This document shows positions 1 through 6,815 of a stretch of DNA of 12,168 bases, one piece after another. The DNA is from CAYOEZ01 sp964402955. Its GTDB lineage: Bacteria > Chloroflexota > DTOL01 > DAOUCN01. Both the position numbers and the translations under genes were made by a program. Under the pieces are notes generated by a model. The model saw nothing but the letters and a program-made list of their open reading frames with translations. It did no database searches and had not been told where the DNA came from. Positions within the stretch are counted from its first letter, which is position 1, and every line of letters starts with the position of its first letter. The stretch is from positions 1 to 12,168 of the forward strand of contig CAYOEZ010000147.1 of the NCBI GenBank assembly GCA_964402955.1, written 5' to 3'.

Positions 1-224
1 GGCGGTATGGAGTTCTCGCAATGACGGTTGGGCGAACACAACCTTTTTGCAGTGGGCACATGACAGCCGGGCTATGTACGGTAGTAGTATTGGAAGCCGG
101 GCTTCAGCCGAGCACTCGTTGCCGCCGTGAACTGGCTCAAGAAAGTCGTTACAGAAACCAACAGTTAATGTTCATTGTGCCCGGTTTACATGGGTTACCA
201 ACAACACAGGTGACGATGATAACC
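1..224. other. Region upstream of the sugar kinase gene, no gene recognised
   Basis: The kinase frame stays open back to position 21, but residues encoded before 225 resemble no kinase N-terminus and are rich in Cys, Arg and Gln, so I treat this stretch as leader or intergenic DNA. The motif agccgggct occurs twice (67-75 and 94-102) and the second copy sits in a small hairpin. I could not find a promoter with good -35, -10 and spacing here. Confidence 0.5.
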
Positions 225-1175
225 ATGTCCAACACTTCCCCATCGATTGTAACCGTTACACTGAACCCTGCGCTCGACCGTACCCTCAGCGTGCCCCAGT
301 TGCTTCCCGGCGCGATGAATCGCGCACGGCTTGTGCGCCAGGACTGGGGAGGCAAGGGCATCAATGTGTCGCGCGCCCTGCGGGCGCTTGGTGTGACCAG
401 TCGCATCTCTGGTCTGATCGGTGGCGTCACCGGCGAATTGCTGAAGAATCGCCTGACGGCCGAGGGGTTTGAGGTCTCGTTTGTGAGCGTGAGCGGCGAG
501 ACGCGCCAGAACATCACCCTGCGCGACGACGCTTCCGGCCTGTACACGAAGCTGAATGAGCCCGGGCCGACCATCTCCGGCCAGGATGAGGCCTCTGTGG
601 CCGCTTTCATCGAGCAGACGGCGCGGCCAGGCGATATCTGGGTCTTCTCCGGCAGCCTGCCGGCAGGAGCGTCGCCCGACCTCTATGCCCGGCTGATCGG
701 CTCGGTGCAGGAGCGCAACGCTCAGGCGATCCTGGATACGAGCGGCGCTGCTCTGCGCCTGGGTACGGCGGCGCGGCCGATGGTGATCAAACCTAACAGT
801 GAAGAGGCGGCGGAGGCGCTGGGCGTTGCGCTCGATGACGATGAAGCGCATGCCGCGGCGGCGCTGGCATTGCACACGAGAGGCGTGCGCTATGTGCTCC
901 TGACCCGCGGCGCGCAGGGCGCTCTTCTGGCGGGAGACGGTGAGGTGTGCCGTGCAACCCCGCCGCAGATCGACGCTCTCAGTTCGGTCGGGGCGGGCGA
1001 TGCGTCACTGGCCGGGCTGCTGTGGGGGCTTGTCGAGGGGTACAGCCTGGCGGACATGGCGCGGTGTGCGGTTGCCTGCGGCGCAGCGGCCGCTCTGCAA
1101 GAAGGAACAGGAATTGGCAGCCGTGCGCTGGTTGATGATATCTATGAGCGTGTCTCGGTTGCGCGTGGTGTGTGA
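225..1175 (+). CDS. fruK: PfkB-family hexose-phosphate kinase, 1-phosphofructokinase type
   Basis: A 316-aa ribokinase/PfkB-superfamily enzyme, full length for the family. It should transfer phosphate from ATP to a sugar phosphate, most likely fructose-1-phosphate to fructose-1,6-bisphosphate, in the cytoplasm. Visible motifs, numbered from the ATG at 225: the N-terminal TLNPALDRT sugar-site segment with Asp18, GGKGINVSRAL (42-52), SGSLPAG (142-148), KPNSEEAAEALG (189-200) and the ATP-site and catalytic GAGD (256-259, Asp259 as the base). The ATG at 225 is preferred because the family begins with a short lead into the first strand (SIVTVTLNPA). AGGTGA at 208-213 is a candidate ribosome binding site. 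ATG 216 is also possible, but only 2 bases from that site. The gene converges on an aldolase that uses the expected product. LacC-type tagatose-6-phosphate kinase or minor 6-phosphofructokinase (PfkB) cannot be excluded by eye. Confidence 0.9.
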   Translation: MSNTSPSIVTVTLNPALDRTLSVPQLLPGAMNRARLVRQDWGGKGINVSRALRALGVTSRISGLIGGVTGELLKNRLTAEGFEVSFVSVSGETRQNITLRDDASGLYTKLNEPGPTISGQDEASVAAFIEQTARPGDIWVFSGSLPAGASPDLYARLIGSVQERNAQAILDTSGAALRLGTAARPMVIKPNSEEAAEALGVALDDDEAHAAAALALHTRGVRYVLLTRGAQGALLAGDGEVCRATPPQIDALSSVGAGDASLAGLLWGLVEGYSLADMARCAVACGAAAALQEGTGIGSRALVDDIYERVSVARGV

Positions 1176-1245
1176 TGGAACGGAGACGCCGTTCATGCGC
1201 GCAGCGCTACACGCTTGAGGGATGCATGAGACGGCGCTGGATGCG

Positions 1246-1290
1246 CCACCAAATGAGCCGCTCCCCTCGTGGGAGCGGCTCATTTGGTGG
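1246..1290. terminator. Perfect 20-bp hairpin between convergent genes, probable bidirectional terminator
   Basis: Arms 1246-1265 (ccaccaaatgagccgctccc) and 1271-1290 are perfectly complementary around a 5-base loop (ctcgt). It lies 70 bases after the kinase stop and 13 bases after the aldolase stop on the other strand, the position of a shared terminator. No T-run follows the stem on either strand; only the aaat/attt inside the stem gives a weak A/T edge. Assignment rests on position and perfect symmetry. Confidence 0.75.
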
Positions 1291-1303
1291 TCGATGGCGT
1301 TGC

Positions 1304-2257
1304 CTACTTGCTCAGTGCAGCCTTGACTGCGGGCAGTGTACCGGCGCTGCCAAGCTTCTCGTTCTTGTGCACGATGAACTTGGCGTACTCGGCGATGAAG
1401 ACCTTGCCCGGGTCGCGGAAGTCGAACTTCTCGGGGCTGTCGCGGAAGAACTCGCGGTGTACGCGCGTCCAAACCAGCCGGCCATCGGTGTCGATGTTGA
1501 CTTTGGTCACGCCCAGCGGCACAGCCTTGACGAACTCATCCTCGTTGACGCCCTTGGCCGATGGGTCCATCTTGCCGCCGGCGGCGTTGATGCGTGTGAC
1601 TTCCTCGACGGGCACGGACGACGACCCGTGCATGACGAGGGGGAATCTGGGCAGTTGCTTCTGAATCAGCGCCAGGACGTCGAGGCGCAGCGCCTGGGCG
1701 CCCTTGAACTTGTAGGCGCCGTGGCTGGTACCGATGGCAACGGCCAGGCTGTCGCAGCCGGTGCGGCGGACAAATTCTTTGGCTTCGCTGGGGTCGGTGA
1801 GCATGGCGTTCTTCTCATCGACGCTGACGTGTTCTTCGACGCCGCCGAGCTTACCCAGTTCGGCTTCGACGCTGATGCCCTTCTTGTGGGCGGCATCGAC
1901 AACACGCCTGGTGACCTCGATGTTCTTCTCGAACGGCTCGCCCGAGCCATCGATCATGATCGAGCTGTAGAAGCCTGACTCGATGCAGTCGTAGCAGGTG
2001 TCCTCGTCGCCGTGGTCAAGGTGAACAGCGAAGACGGCGTCGGGGTAGATTTCCTGCGCGGACATGAGGATGGCCTGGATCATCTTGGTGTTGGCGTACT
2101 TGCGCGCGCCCTTGGAGAGTTGCACAGTAAAGGGCGCTTGCGAGGTCAGACAGCCCTGGAAGAGACCAAGTGTCTGCTCCATATTGTTGATGTTGTAGGC
2201 GCCGACGGCGAATTTGCCATAGGCAAGTTGGAACAGCTTTGCGGTGGTTACGATCAC
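1304..2257 (-). CDS. fba: Class II fructose-bisphosphate aldolase
   Basis: A 317-aa zinc-dependent aldolase that cleaves fructose-1,6-bisphosphate to dihydroxyacetone phosphate and glyceraldehyde-3-phosphate in glycolysis, or joins them in gluconeogenesis. Family marks: HLDHG (79-83, catalytic Asp81 and zinc ligand His82), the SIMIDGSG segment (99-106) that follows the class II signature, VEAELGKLGG (130-139), zinc ligands His179 (GTSHG) and His210 (HGSSS), and the phosphate-binding KVNIDTD (252-258). The start is GTG (2255-2257): AAGGAGG at 2266-2272 on the minus strand lies 8 bases upstream, an excellent ribosome binding site, and no ATG competes. A sigma70-like promoter lies about 90 bases upstream. 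The gene is monocistronic and convergent with the sugar kinase, giving two consecutive steps of fructose-1-phosphate use side by side. Confidence 0.96.
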   Translation of the reverse strand: MIVTTAKLFQLAYGKFAVGAYNINNMEQTLGLFQGCLTSQAPFTVQLSKGARKYANTKMIQAILMSAQEIYPDAVFAVHLDHGDEDTCYDCIESGFYSSIMIDGSGEPFEKNIEVTRRVVDAAHKKGISVEAELGKLGGVEEHVSVDEKNAMLTDPSEAKEFVRRTGCDSLAVAIGTSHGAYKFKGAQALRLDVLALIQKQLPRFPLVMHGSSSVPVEEVTRINAAGGKMDPSAKGVNEDEFVKAVPLGVTKVNIDTDGRLVWTRVHREFFRDSPEKFDFRDPGKVFIAEYAKFIVHKNEKLGSAGTLPAVKAALSK

Positions 2258-2276
2258 GGTAGAAGCCTCCTTATAC

Positions 2277-2302
2277 TGTTCGGATGGAAATTGTTCGGAT
2301 GG
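2277..2302 (-). repeat. Direct repeat in the aldolase leader
   Basis: The 11-mer ccatccgaaca (minus strand) occurs twice, at 2277-2287 and 2292-2302, with starts 15 bases apart. The pair lies just upstream of the aldolase ribosome binding site and downstream of the predicted promoter, inside the predicted 5' leader. It could be a paired operator or a simple duplication; no regulator is known. Confidence 0.6.
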
Positions 2303-2343
2303 GCTTGCGTGGCAACGCCCACTCTATTGTGATCAACGTCGCC

Positions 2344-2372
2344 ATCATAGCGCAATTCCGATTGGCAGTCAA
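2344..2372 (-). promoter_or_regulatory. Sigma70-type promoter of the aldolase gene
   Basis: On the minus strand TTGACT (2367-2372) is followed after 17 bases by TATGAT (2344-2349). Each box differs from consensus at one position. Transcription would begin near 2337, giving a leader of about 80 bases that contains the paired 11-mers and the strong Shine-Dalgarno sequence. Confidence 0.8.
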
Positions 2373-2700
2373 GCACGGTTTGGCTCATTCGCTGCCAGCG
2401 CGCGCCTATACCAATGCCAGGATGAAACATACATGGAAAGCTAACGTACGAAAAGCTGGACGATCCGCAGATGACAGCCGATGCCCGATGGGGCGGGGCA
2501 GGCTCTACTGCGGGGTGGCCGATGGAACGGGCCAGGCTCTGAGCTTCGCAGATCGACACCCGATAGACGGGGTGAGCTTCGCAGACAGGACGACCGTTGG
2601 TCTGCCATCTTTGCCCGAGTCTGCGGCTTTTCATCTGCGTGCATCTGTGTCATCTGCGGATCCCCATTCGCATGAATGTTGTTTCCACCATGGTAGCAGT
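2373..2700. repeat. Intergenic spacer with degenerate short repeats
   Basis: No credible gene lies between the aldolase promoter and the end of the isomerase gene. The stretch carries three near-identical 9-mers of the form catctgygk (2632-2640, 2642-2650, 2651-2659), preceded by related ctgcgg/ctgcc motifs. It also has a direct repeat gagcttcgcaga (2541-2552 and about 2574-2585), and two copies of a cgatggrrcggg..caggctct block near 2486-2540. Short catctgcg-type tandem arrays like these are common intergenic litter in environmental bacterial genomes and give spurious reading frames in several phases. I see no terminator hairpin with a T-run for the isomerase gene. Confidence 0.65.
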
Positions 2701-3573
2701 TCAGTTCCATTGCGCGTTACGGAGCAGCCCGGTGATATAGGCATAATCCTGGCGGGCGAACCACTCGCGGTCGCCGGCGCGCGGCGCCTCGACGCACAGT
2801 GGCCCGCTATAGCCGATGGACTGCAGCAGGCGCAGGTAGTCGCGGTGGTTGATGTCTCCCTCGCCCAGACCGGTTGCCTGTCTGCTGCCGTCGGGCAAGG
2901 CGCTGGAATTCTTGAGATGCGTGTAGAAGATGCGGGGGCCGGCGCTGCTGATGGCCTCGGCCAGGGTAGGGTGGGTCTTGAAGTAGACGGTGTTGCCGAA
3001 GTCGAGATTGACGCCCACCGACGGCAGCCCGATCATATCAACGAGCTTACAGGCAGCAGCCGGTAAGTCGTGCAGAAAGGACATGTGCGTCTCGAAGGCG
3101 AAGCGAAAGCCGAGTTGCGCGGCCATGACGCCCAGGCGGTGAAAGCCTTCAGCGGCCCACTCCCACTGCTGCGGGCTGGCAGCCGCAGATCCGTGGCGGT
3201 CATAGTCTGACGACGACACGTTCTTGTCTTTATTATTGAGGAGACCGGCGTGCGTGTTGCACACGGTCAGGGGGATGAGCGTGGCGGCGCTGCGGAAGAA
3301 CCGTTCGTAGAGGTCAAGCTCGCTGGCGCGCCGTGCGGCGTCTGGCTGGGCGAGGTCGGGGCCGGGGAAGCCGAAGATGACCTGCTTCAATCCCGTTGCC
3401 TTGACAGCCTTAACGATGGCGGCGAGGTAGTCCTCCGGGTCTTCACTGATGGTATGGCGGCGGCGGCGGAACTCGATGCCGTCGTAGCCGAAGGCGAGGG
3501 CGCGCTGGCACATCTCGCTAATCGTCTGCCCCTGTTCGACATAATTCACGTGCATGATGATGGGTGGCGTCAC
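2701..3573 (-). CDS. Sugar phosphate isomerase/epimerase-like TIM-barrel protein
   Basis: A 290-aa protein of the xylose isomerase-like / AP endonuclease 2 superfamily, whose members use a divalent metal to isomerise or epimerise ketoses, inosose and similar compounds. The usual metal-site positions are visible: Glu161 (FAFETHM), Asp191 (VGVNLDFGN), His219 (FYTHLKN) and Glu262 (CVEAP), with a GEGDINH turn just after residue 235. The substrate cannot be told from sequence. The start is GTG at 3571-3573: AAAGGAG (3580-3586, minus strand) is 6 bases upstream, and a promoter at 3603-3631 would start transcription near 3596. The frame extends to a TTG at 3591, but that codon has no ribosome binding site and lies almost at the predicted transcript start. 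ATG 3555 is a weaker alternative. The gene stands alone on its promoter. Confidence 0.88.
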   Translation of the reverse strand: MTPPIIMHVNYVEQGQTISEMCQRALAFGYDGIEFRRRRHTISEDPEDYLAAIVKAVKATGLKQVIFGFPGPDLAQPDAARRASELDLYERFFRSAATLIPLTVCNTHAGLLNNKDKNVSSSDYDRHGSAAASPQQWEWAAEGFHRLGVMAAQLGFRFAFETHMSFLHDLPAAACKLVDMIGLPSVGVNLDFGNTVYFKTHPTLAEAISSAGPRIFYTHLKNSSALPDGSRQATGLGEGDINHRDYLRLLQSIGYSGPLCVEAPRAGDREWFARQDYAYITGLLRNAQWN

Positions 3574-3602
3574 AAAGCGCTCCTTTGGCAATTGGTGCAG
3601 AC

Positions 3603-3631
3603 ATTATAGCAGTCGCGCCGGAGGTTGTAAA
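3603..3631 (-). promoter_or_regulatory. Sigma70-type promoter of the TIM-barrel isomerase gene
   Basis: On the minus strand TTTACA (3626-3631), 17 bases, then a perfect TATAAT (3603-3608). The predicted start near 3596 leaves a leader of about 22 bases with the AAAGGAG ribosome binding site, which supports the GTG start at 3573. Confidence 0.85.
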
Positions 3632-3680
3632 CGGTTGGGCCATGTGTGCAGACATCTCACGGTAAGGGCGCGCTTGAAAA

Positions 3681-3791
3681 CCACAGAGGCACAGAGTGCA
3701 CTGCCAATGGGTACGCCCGCGTCCGATTGGCATCGGGAGGCGTCAAAGCGACCGGCAAGAGGTGTTCTCCGTGCTCCCTGTGCCTCTGCGG
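3681..3791. repeat. Imperfect inverted repeat of the cacagagg type
   Basis: The left arm ccacagaggcacagag (3681-3696) and the right arm ccctgtgcctctgcgg (3776-3791) pair at 14 of 16 positions. Inside, tgccaat (3702-3708) pairs with attggca (3725-3731). Elements built on cacagaggcacagag are widespread intergenic repeats in environmental bacteria. It sits between the isomerase promoter and the end of the transporter gene, so it may also act as a 3'-end structure for the transporter transcript, but it has no T-run. No gene is visible in 3632-3854. Confidence 0.7.
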
Positions 3792-3854
3792 TGCGTACAA
3801 CCACACACTATCTTGAATTGTCTGCGGCGCCTGAGGGTAGTTAACCGCTAGAGC

Positions 3855-5123
3855 TCAATCAGCTTCAGGCGCAATGCTCTCGAGTGCTGCCGCTTTTGGT
3901 TTGGCGAAGATGGGCAGCGATTTTGTGCGGAGGGCGGTCAGAGCGGCGACCATGAGGAGCAAGGCGCCGGTGACGGGAAACACGCTGGCAAGACTCCAGC
4001 CCGCCACAACGACCGTGCCGATCGCCGGCCCAATGGCCCGGCCAGCCGCGTTGATGCTGGCGCTCACGCCATAGATGCCTCCCTGTGTCCCTTCAGTAGC
4101 CGATTCGGCAATGATGGCGTTCGTTACCGGTGAGAGCCCGCCCATGGCAAAGCCGGTGACCGTGCGCAGGGCCAGCAATTGCCAGAAATGGCGCGTTAGT
4201 CCTTGTGGCAGGTAACTGAGCGCGCCGGCGACCAGACAGCCGATGAGGACGCGCCGCCGTCCCATCCTGTTGGCCGATCGCCCGATCCAGATGGCGGCCA
4301 GGGCATTGGCAAGTGCAGTGAAACCGAGGATCATGCCGGTGGCTGCCGCGGCTTCCCTGGCGTTGGGGACGAGGCTCTGTACGTAAAGGGGGAGGACCGG
4401 CATGGTGACTGTTATGCTCAGGCCGCTGAGCGCGAGCAGCGTCACCATCATCAACGAAACCTGATTTCCGGCGAGGCCGCGCAGCGTCGCTGCCAGGGGG
4501 TTGCCTTTGTGCTGGCGCGGCGCGGGACGGACGAAATCCTCTTTGACCACAGCAATGACGAGGAGACCGGTCGTCGCAAGCAGAGCGCCCGCGATGAGGA
4601 AAGCTGCCCGGTAGCCCAATGTACTACCAATGATCCCGCCAAACAGGGGGCCAAGGAAGTTGCCGGTGAAAATGGCCGTCTGCAGCAGGCCAAGCCCGTA
4701 GCCGACGTGCTCACGAGGCGTAGTGGTTGCCACAAGCGTTGTCGAGGCAGCCACTGTCCCTGCCAGAATTCCCTCGATGATGCGCAAGACAGCGAGTTGC
4801 GGGGCGTTGCCGGCGAGGCCGGCTAACGCCAGTGCAATACTGCCGCCGATCATGGCTCGGACCAGCATCGGCTTGCGGCCAAAGCGATCGGCCAGCATAC
4901 CCCAGATCGGCGCAGAGATGGCCATGCAGATGGGCTGGAACGAACTGATCAGCCCGACCCAGAAGGCGACCTCTTCAACGGAGCGCACGCCCATCTCCTG
5001 CAAGTAGAAGGGCAGGAATGGCTGAGCAATGCCAAAGCCGATCATCGCCACGGTTTCGGCAGCGATAATGGCGTACAGGTTGCGCTGCCAGGGTGTGATG
5101 TGTAGAGGGTAGCCAGTAGCCAT
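3855..5123 (-). CDS. Major facilitator superfamily transporter, probable drug/metabolite efflux (DHA1-like)
   Basis: A 422-aa integral membrane protein with about 12 hydrophobic segments. The best mark is the MFS loop 2-3 motif GMLADRFGRKP near residue 80, with a weaker matching half-motif (GRSANRMGRRR) in the second half, as expected from the two-fold repeat of the fold. The family moves small molecules by proton antiport. The GFGIAQPFLPFYLQEMGV segment in helix 1 resembles tetracycline/multidrug exporters, but the substrate cannot be inferred. ATG 5121-5123 is chosen as start; the frame opens further to a TTG at 5138, and neither has a clear Shine-Dalgarno sequence. A near-consensus promoter at 5162-5190 predicts a short leader. 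The gene is flanked by repeat-bearing spacers and is probably a single-gene unit. Confidence 0.88.
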   Translation of the reverse strand: MATGYPLHITPWQRNLYAIIAAETVAMIGFGIAQPFLPFYLQEMGVRSVEEVAFWVGLISSFQPICMAISAPIWGMLADRFGRKPMLVRAMIGGSIALALAGLAGNAPQLAVLRIIEGILAGTVAASTTLVATTTPREHVGYGLGLLQTAIFTGNFLGPLFGGIIGSTLGYRAAFLIAGALLATTGLLVIAVVKEDFVRPAPRQHKGNPLAATLRGLAGNQVSLMMVTLLALSGLSITVTMPVLPLYVQSLVPNAREAAAATGMILGFTALANALAAIWIGRSANRMGRRRVLIGCLVAGALSYLPQGLTRHFWQLLALRTVTGFAMGGLSPVTNAIIAESATEGTQGGIYGVSASINAAGRAIGPAIGTVVVAGWSLASVFPVTGALLLMVAALTALRTKSLPIFAKPKAAALESIAPEAD

Positions 5124-5161
5124 GTGAGACGTGACCAATGCCTGTAGAATTGACTGGGAGC

Positions 5162-5190
5162 ATCTTACCTGATCGAGGTACGGCTGTCAA
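5162..5190 (-). promoter_or_regulatory. Sigma70-type promoter of the MFS transporter gene
   Basis: On the minus strand a perfect TTGACA (5185-5190), 17 bases, then TAAGAT (5162-5167). Transcription would begin near 5155, about 32 bases before the ATG at 5123. Immediately upstream (about 5191-5225) is a purine-rich run of gcag/ggaag units that looks like simple-sequence repeat. Confidence 0.8.
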
Positions 5191-5232
5191 TTGCAGGCAG
5201 GAAGCAGACGGCAGGGAGCAGGTGGTAGGTGA

Positions 5233-5378
5233 GTGAGCGTCATCTATCTTGATCGTGTAGGGCGCGGTCTCTCTTCTGCGCCAGAATAGGGCTACTTTTC
5301 CCCCGGGCAGGCGCAAGGGAGCGCCCTGCTACACGGATTGGAAAGGCCTGCGCTGTCTTCAGAAAGGATGACGCTCAC
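5233..5378. repeat. 146-bp inverted-repeat element (MITE-like or structured RNA)
   Basis: Perfect 12-bp ends gtgagcgtcatc (5233-5244) and gatgacgctcac (5367-5378) enclose nested complementary segments: gtgtagggcgc (5255-5265) with gcgccctgctacac (5321-5334, 3-base bulge), then ctgcgcc (about 5276-5282) with ggcgcag-like sequence at 5310-5315. The whole stretch can fold on itself. No flanking target duplication is obvious. The remaining spacer, 5379-5522, shows no gene. Confidence 0.6.
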
Positions 5379-5522
5379 CCGTGTTACGCTTGGCTGTTGA
5401 CAGTAGCGGCTGGCGGCGCGATACTCCGAGACGCAAAGGCGACGGCGCCAAAAGTTGACATAAGACACAACATGCCGTTGTGCCGCCAATTGCAGGGGGC
5501 GTCACGCCGTGCCCGACACCTT

Positions 5523-5882
5523 CTACAGGACGGTTTTGCCGGCCCGATTCGCAATGCCGCTCATTTCGACCACCATCCCGTCCAGTGTCAGCGGGGTCAC
5601 GATGAGCTTGCGGGCAGGGAAGGGCTGTGGCATGCGGCGTGCGTAGGCGTCGTTCATCTGCGCGTAGAAGGCCAGTGACGGCAGGTAGACGGTGACGAAG
5701 GTAAGGTTGTCGAGTGTCATGCCGGCTTTGGCCAGGTATGCCTCCATGCGGTCGAAGATGCGGTCAGTTTGGGCCATGACGTCGCCTTTCGCGACGACCT
5801 GACCGCTGTGATCGACGGGCGCGACGCCGCCAAAATAGAGAGTGTCACCGGCCAGGACGGCAACATTGGCTGGAATGGGCAT
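5523..5882 (-). CDS. RidA-family (YjgF/YER057c/UK114) protein
   Basis: A 119-aa protein of the Rid family. Archetypal RidA hydrolyses reactive enamine/imine intermediates from amino acid dehydratases; other subgroups have unknown roles. Typical features: AGDTLYFGGVAPVD near the N-terminus, the helix QTDRIFDRMEAYLAKAGMTL, VTVYLPSLAFYAQMNDAYARRM, and PFPARKLIVTPLTLDGMVVEMSGIA, which carries the conserved arginine of the active site. The usual GPYSQA segment at the very N-terminus is missing, so this is probably a divergent subgroup rather than canonical RidA. ATG 5880-5882 is chosen because AAGGAGAG precedes it by about 4 bases; a longer frame to 5918 lacks such a site. It follows the iron-sulfur flavoprotein gene by 60 bases on the same strand and has no clear promoter of its own, so the two are probably cotranscribed. 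Confidence 0.87.
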   Translation of the reverse strand: MPIPANVAVLAGDTLYFGGVAPVDHSGQVVAKGDVMAQTDRIFDRMEAYLAKAGMTLDNLTFVTVYLPSLAFYAQMNDAYARRMPQPFPARKLIVTPLTLDGMVVEMSGIANRAGKTVL

Positions 5883-5942
5883 TGGTCTCTCCTTCATCGT
5901 ATCCGTCAAAGTGCACAACAGACTTTAGGTTTTGTGTTTGTG

Positions 5943-6530
5943 CTAGGGGTGGTTTTCGTGCCACGCGGCAGGCTGGAGCGTCTTGACGATCTTCGCTGCC
6001 AGATTGCGGATCGTCTGCAAGCCGATCTCATCCTCGGCGGCTTTGCCTACAATGGCCGCGCCTGAGTGGCTGAAGCGCGGGCCATCGGCAATTGCCAGCA
6101 TGTCCTGTTGCAGGAAGAACGTGTGCATACACTGCAGGGTGAGCTCTTGCCCTCCGTTGCGAAATCCTCCGCAAGCGATGCCCGCGCCGATCTTGCCGCC
6201 TAGCTCGAAGCGGTTGCCCATACGCAAGGGTACGGTGCGGTCCATCAGCATCTTCATCTGGCCGGTCATCATGCCCATATACACGGGCGAGGCCAGTAGC
6301 AGACAATTGCACCCGCGCAAGGCCTCGAGGATGGCGGCCATGTCGTCATCGTGAACACAGACGCCGCTGCGGCAGGAGAAGCAGCCACTGCAGGGCCGGA
6401 TGTTCTGGCCAGCCAGATCGATGCAGGTTGTTTCTAGTCCGGCAGATGCAAGAAGACGCAGTGCATAGCGCAGAGCGAAGGCTGAGTTGCCATCGCGGTG
6501 AGGACTACCATTGATACCCAGAACAATCAT
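5943..6530 (-). CDS. Iron-sulfur flavoprotein / NAD(P)H-dependent FMN reductase-like flavodoxin
   Basis: A 195-aa flavodoxin-fold protein of the NADPH-dependent FMN reductase family. The FMN phosphate loop GSPHRDGNS (8-16) follows the first strand. Cys47, Cys50, Cys53 and Cys58 form CX2CX2CX4C, the compact motif that holds a [4Fe-4S] cluster in iron-sulfur flavoproteins (Isf). ASPVYMGMMTGQMKMLMDR (about 80-98) is the isoalloxazine-side loop typical of the family. It is likely a small electron carrier or reductase; its partner is unknown. ATG 6528-6530 has AGGA about 10 bases upstream and a candidate promoter at 6614-6642. It is the first gene of a probable two-gene unit with the RidA-family gene. 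Confidence 0.9.
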   Translation of the reverse strand: MIVLGINGSPHRDGNSAFALRYALRLLASAGLETTCIDLAGQNIRPCSGCFSCRSGVCVHDDDMAAILEALRGCNCLLLASPVYMGMMTGQMKMLMDRTVPLRMGNRFELGGKIGAGIACGGFRNGGQELTLQCMHTFFLQQDMLAIADGPRFSHSGAAIVGKAAEDEIGLQTIRNLAAKIVKTLQPAAWHENHP

Positions 6531-6613
6531 GGTGATCGTTTCCTGTTGCTACTGGTTGCTGTGATTGGCGCGCTTAGTCGACTTGTGGTCGGCGGGAGAG
6601 CGTTGCCATCGTT

Positions 6614-6642
6614 AGTATAGCCGATCGCCGTTGACTTGTCAC
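6614..6642 (-). promoter_or_regulatory. Candidate promoter of the flavoprotein - RidA unit
   Basis: On the minus strand GTGACA (6637-6642), 17 bases, then TATACT (6614-6619), 10 of 12 consensus positions. The predicted start near 6607 leaves a leader of about 77 bases. The stretch 6643-6815 upstream holds no gene I can support. Confidence 0.65.
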
Positions 6643-6815
6643 CATCTTGATTGGGAATGCCAATGGCCGCGACGCCGCGCAACAGCACGTGCCGCATGCG
6701 ACCTGATGCGGCTTTGCCTTCCAGCGCCACTGCTGGTGGATAGTGTCGGGGGAGCGATTCCACCCTCTCCCTGAATTCGACAGGTCCTCTCACGTTGCCG
6801 TCCTGGAACTTCACG

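Noticed and set aside
195..875. Long minus-strand open frame opposite the sugar kinase
   Set aside because: It is the complement of a clear PfkB-family gene, has no recognisable domain and no ribosome binding site; open antisense frames are expected at this GC content.
1172..1978. Plus-strand open frame of 268 codons opposite the aldolase
   Set aside because: It runs through the terminator hairpin and lies antisense to a well-conserved aldolase; no domain is seen.
2441..2710. Minus-strand frame containing MTQMHADEK-like text
   Set aside because: This wording is the typical translation of catctgcg-type repeats and not a protein family.
2284..3066. Plus-strand open frame of 260 codons across the repeat spacer and the isomerase gene
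   Set aside because: It is composed of repeat DNA followed by the antisense of a conserved TIM-barrel gene.
4203..4826. Plus-strand frame of 207 codons opposite the transporter
   Set aside because: Antisense of MFS membrane helices; highly charged, with no family features.
5399..5427. Plus-strand TTGACA, 17 bases, GATACT
   Set aside because: The -10 is poor and no plus-strand gene follows; the next genes are on the minus strand.
6527..6814. Minus-strand 95-codon frame after the FN3 fragment
   Set aside because: It overlaps the likely flavoprotein promoter and the flavoprotein start, and its sequence is not recognisable; at most it is decayed continuation of the FN3 gene after a frameshift.
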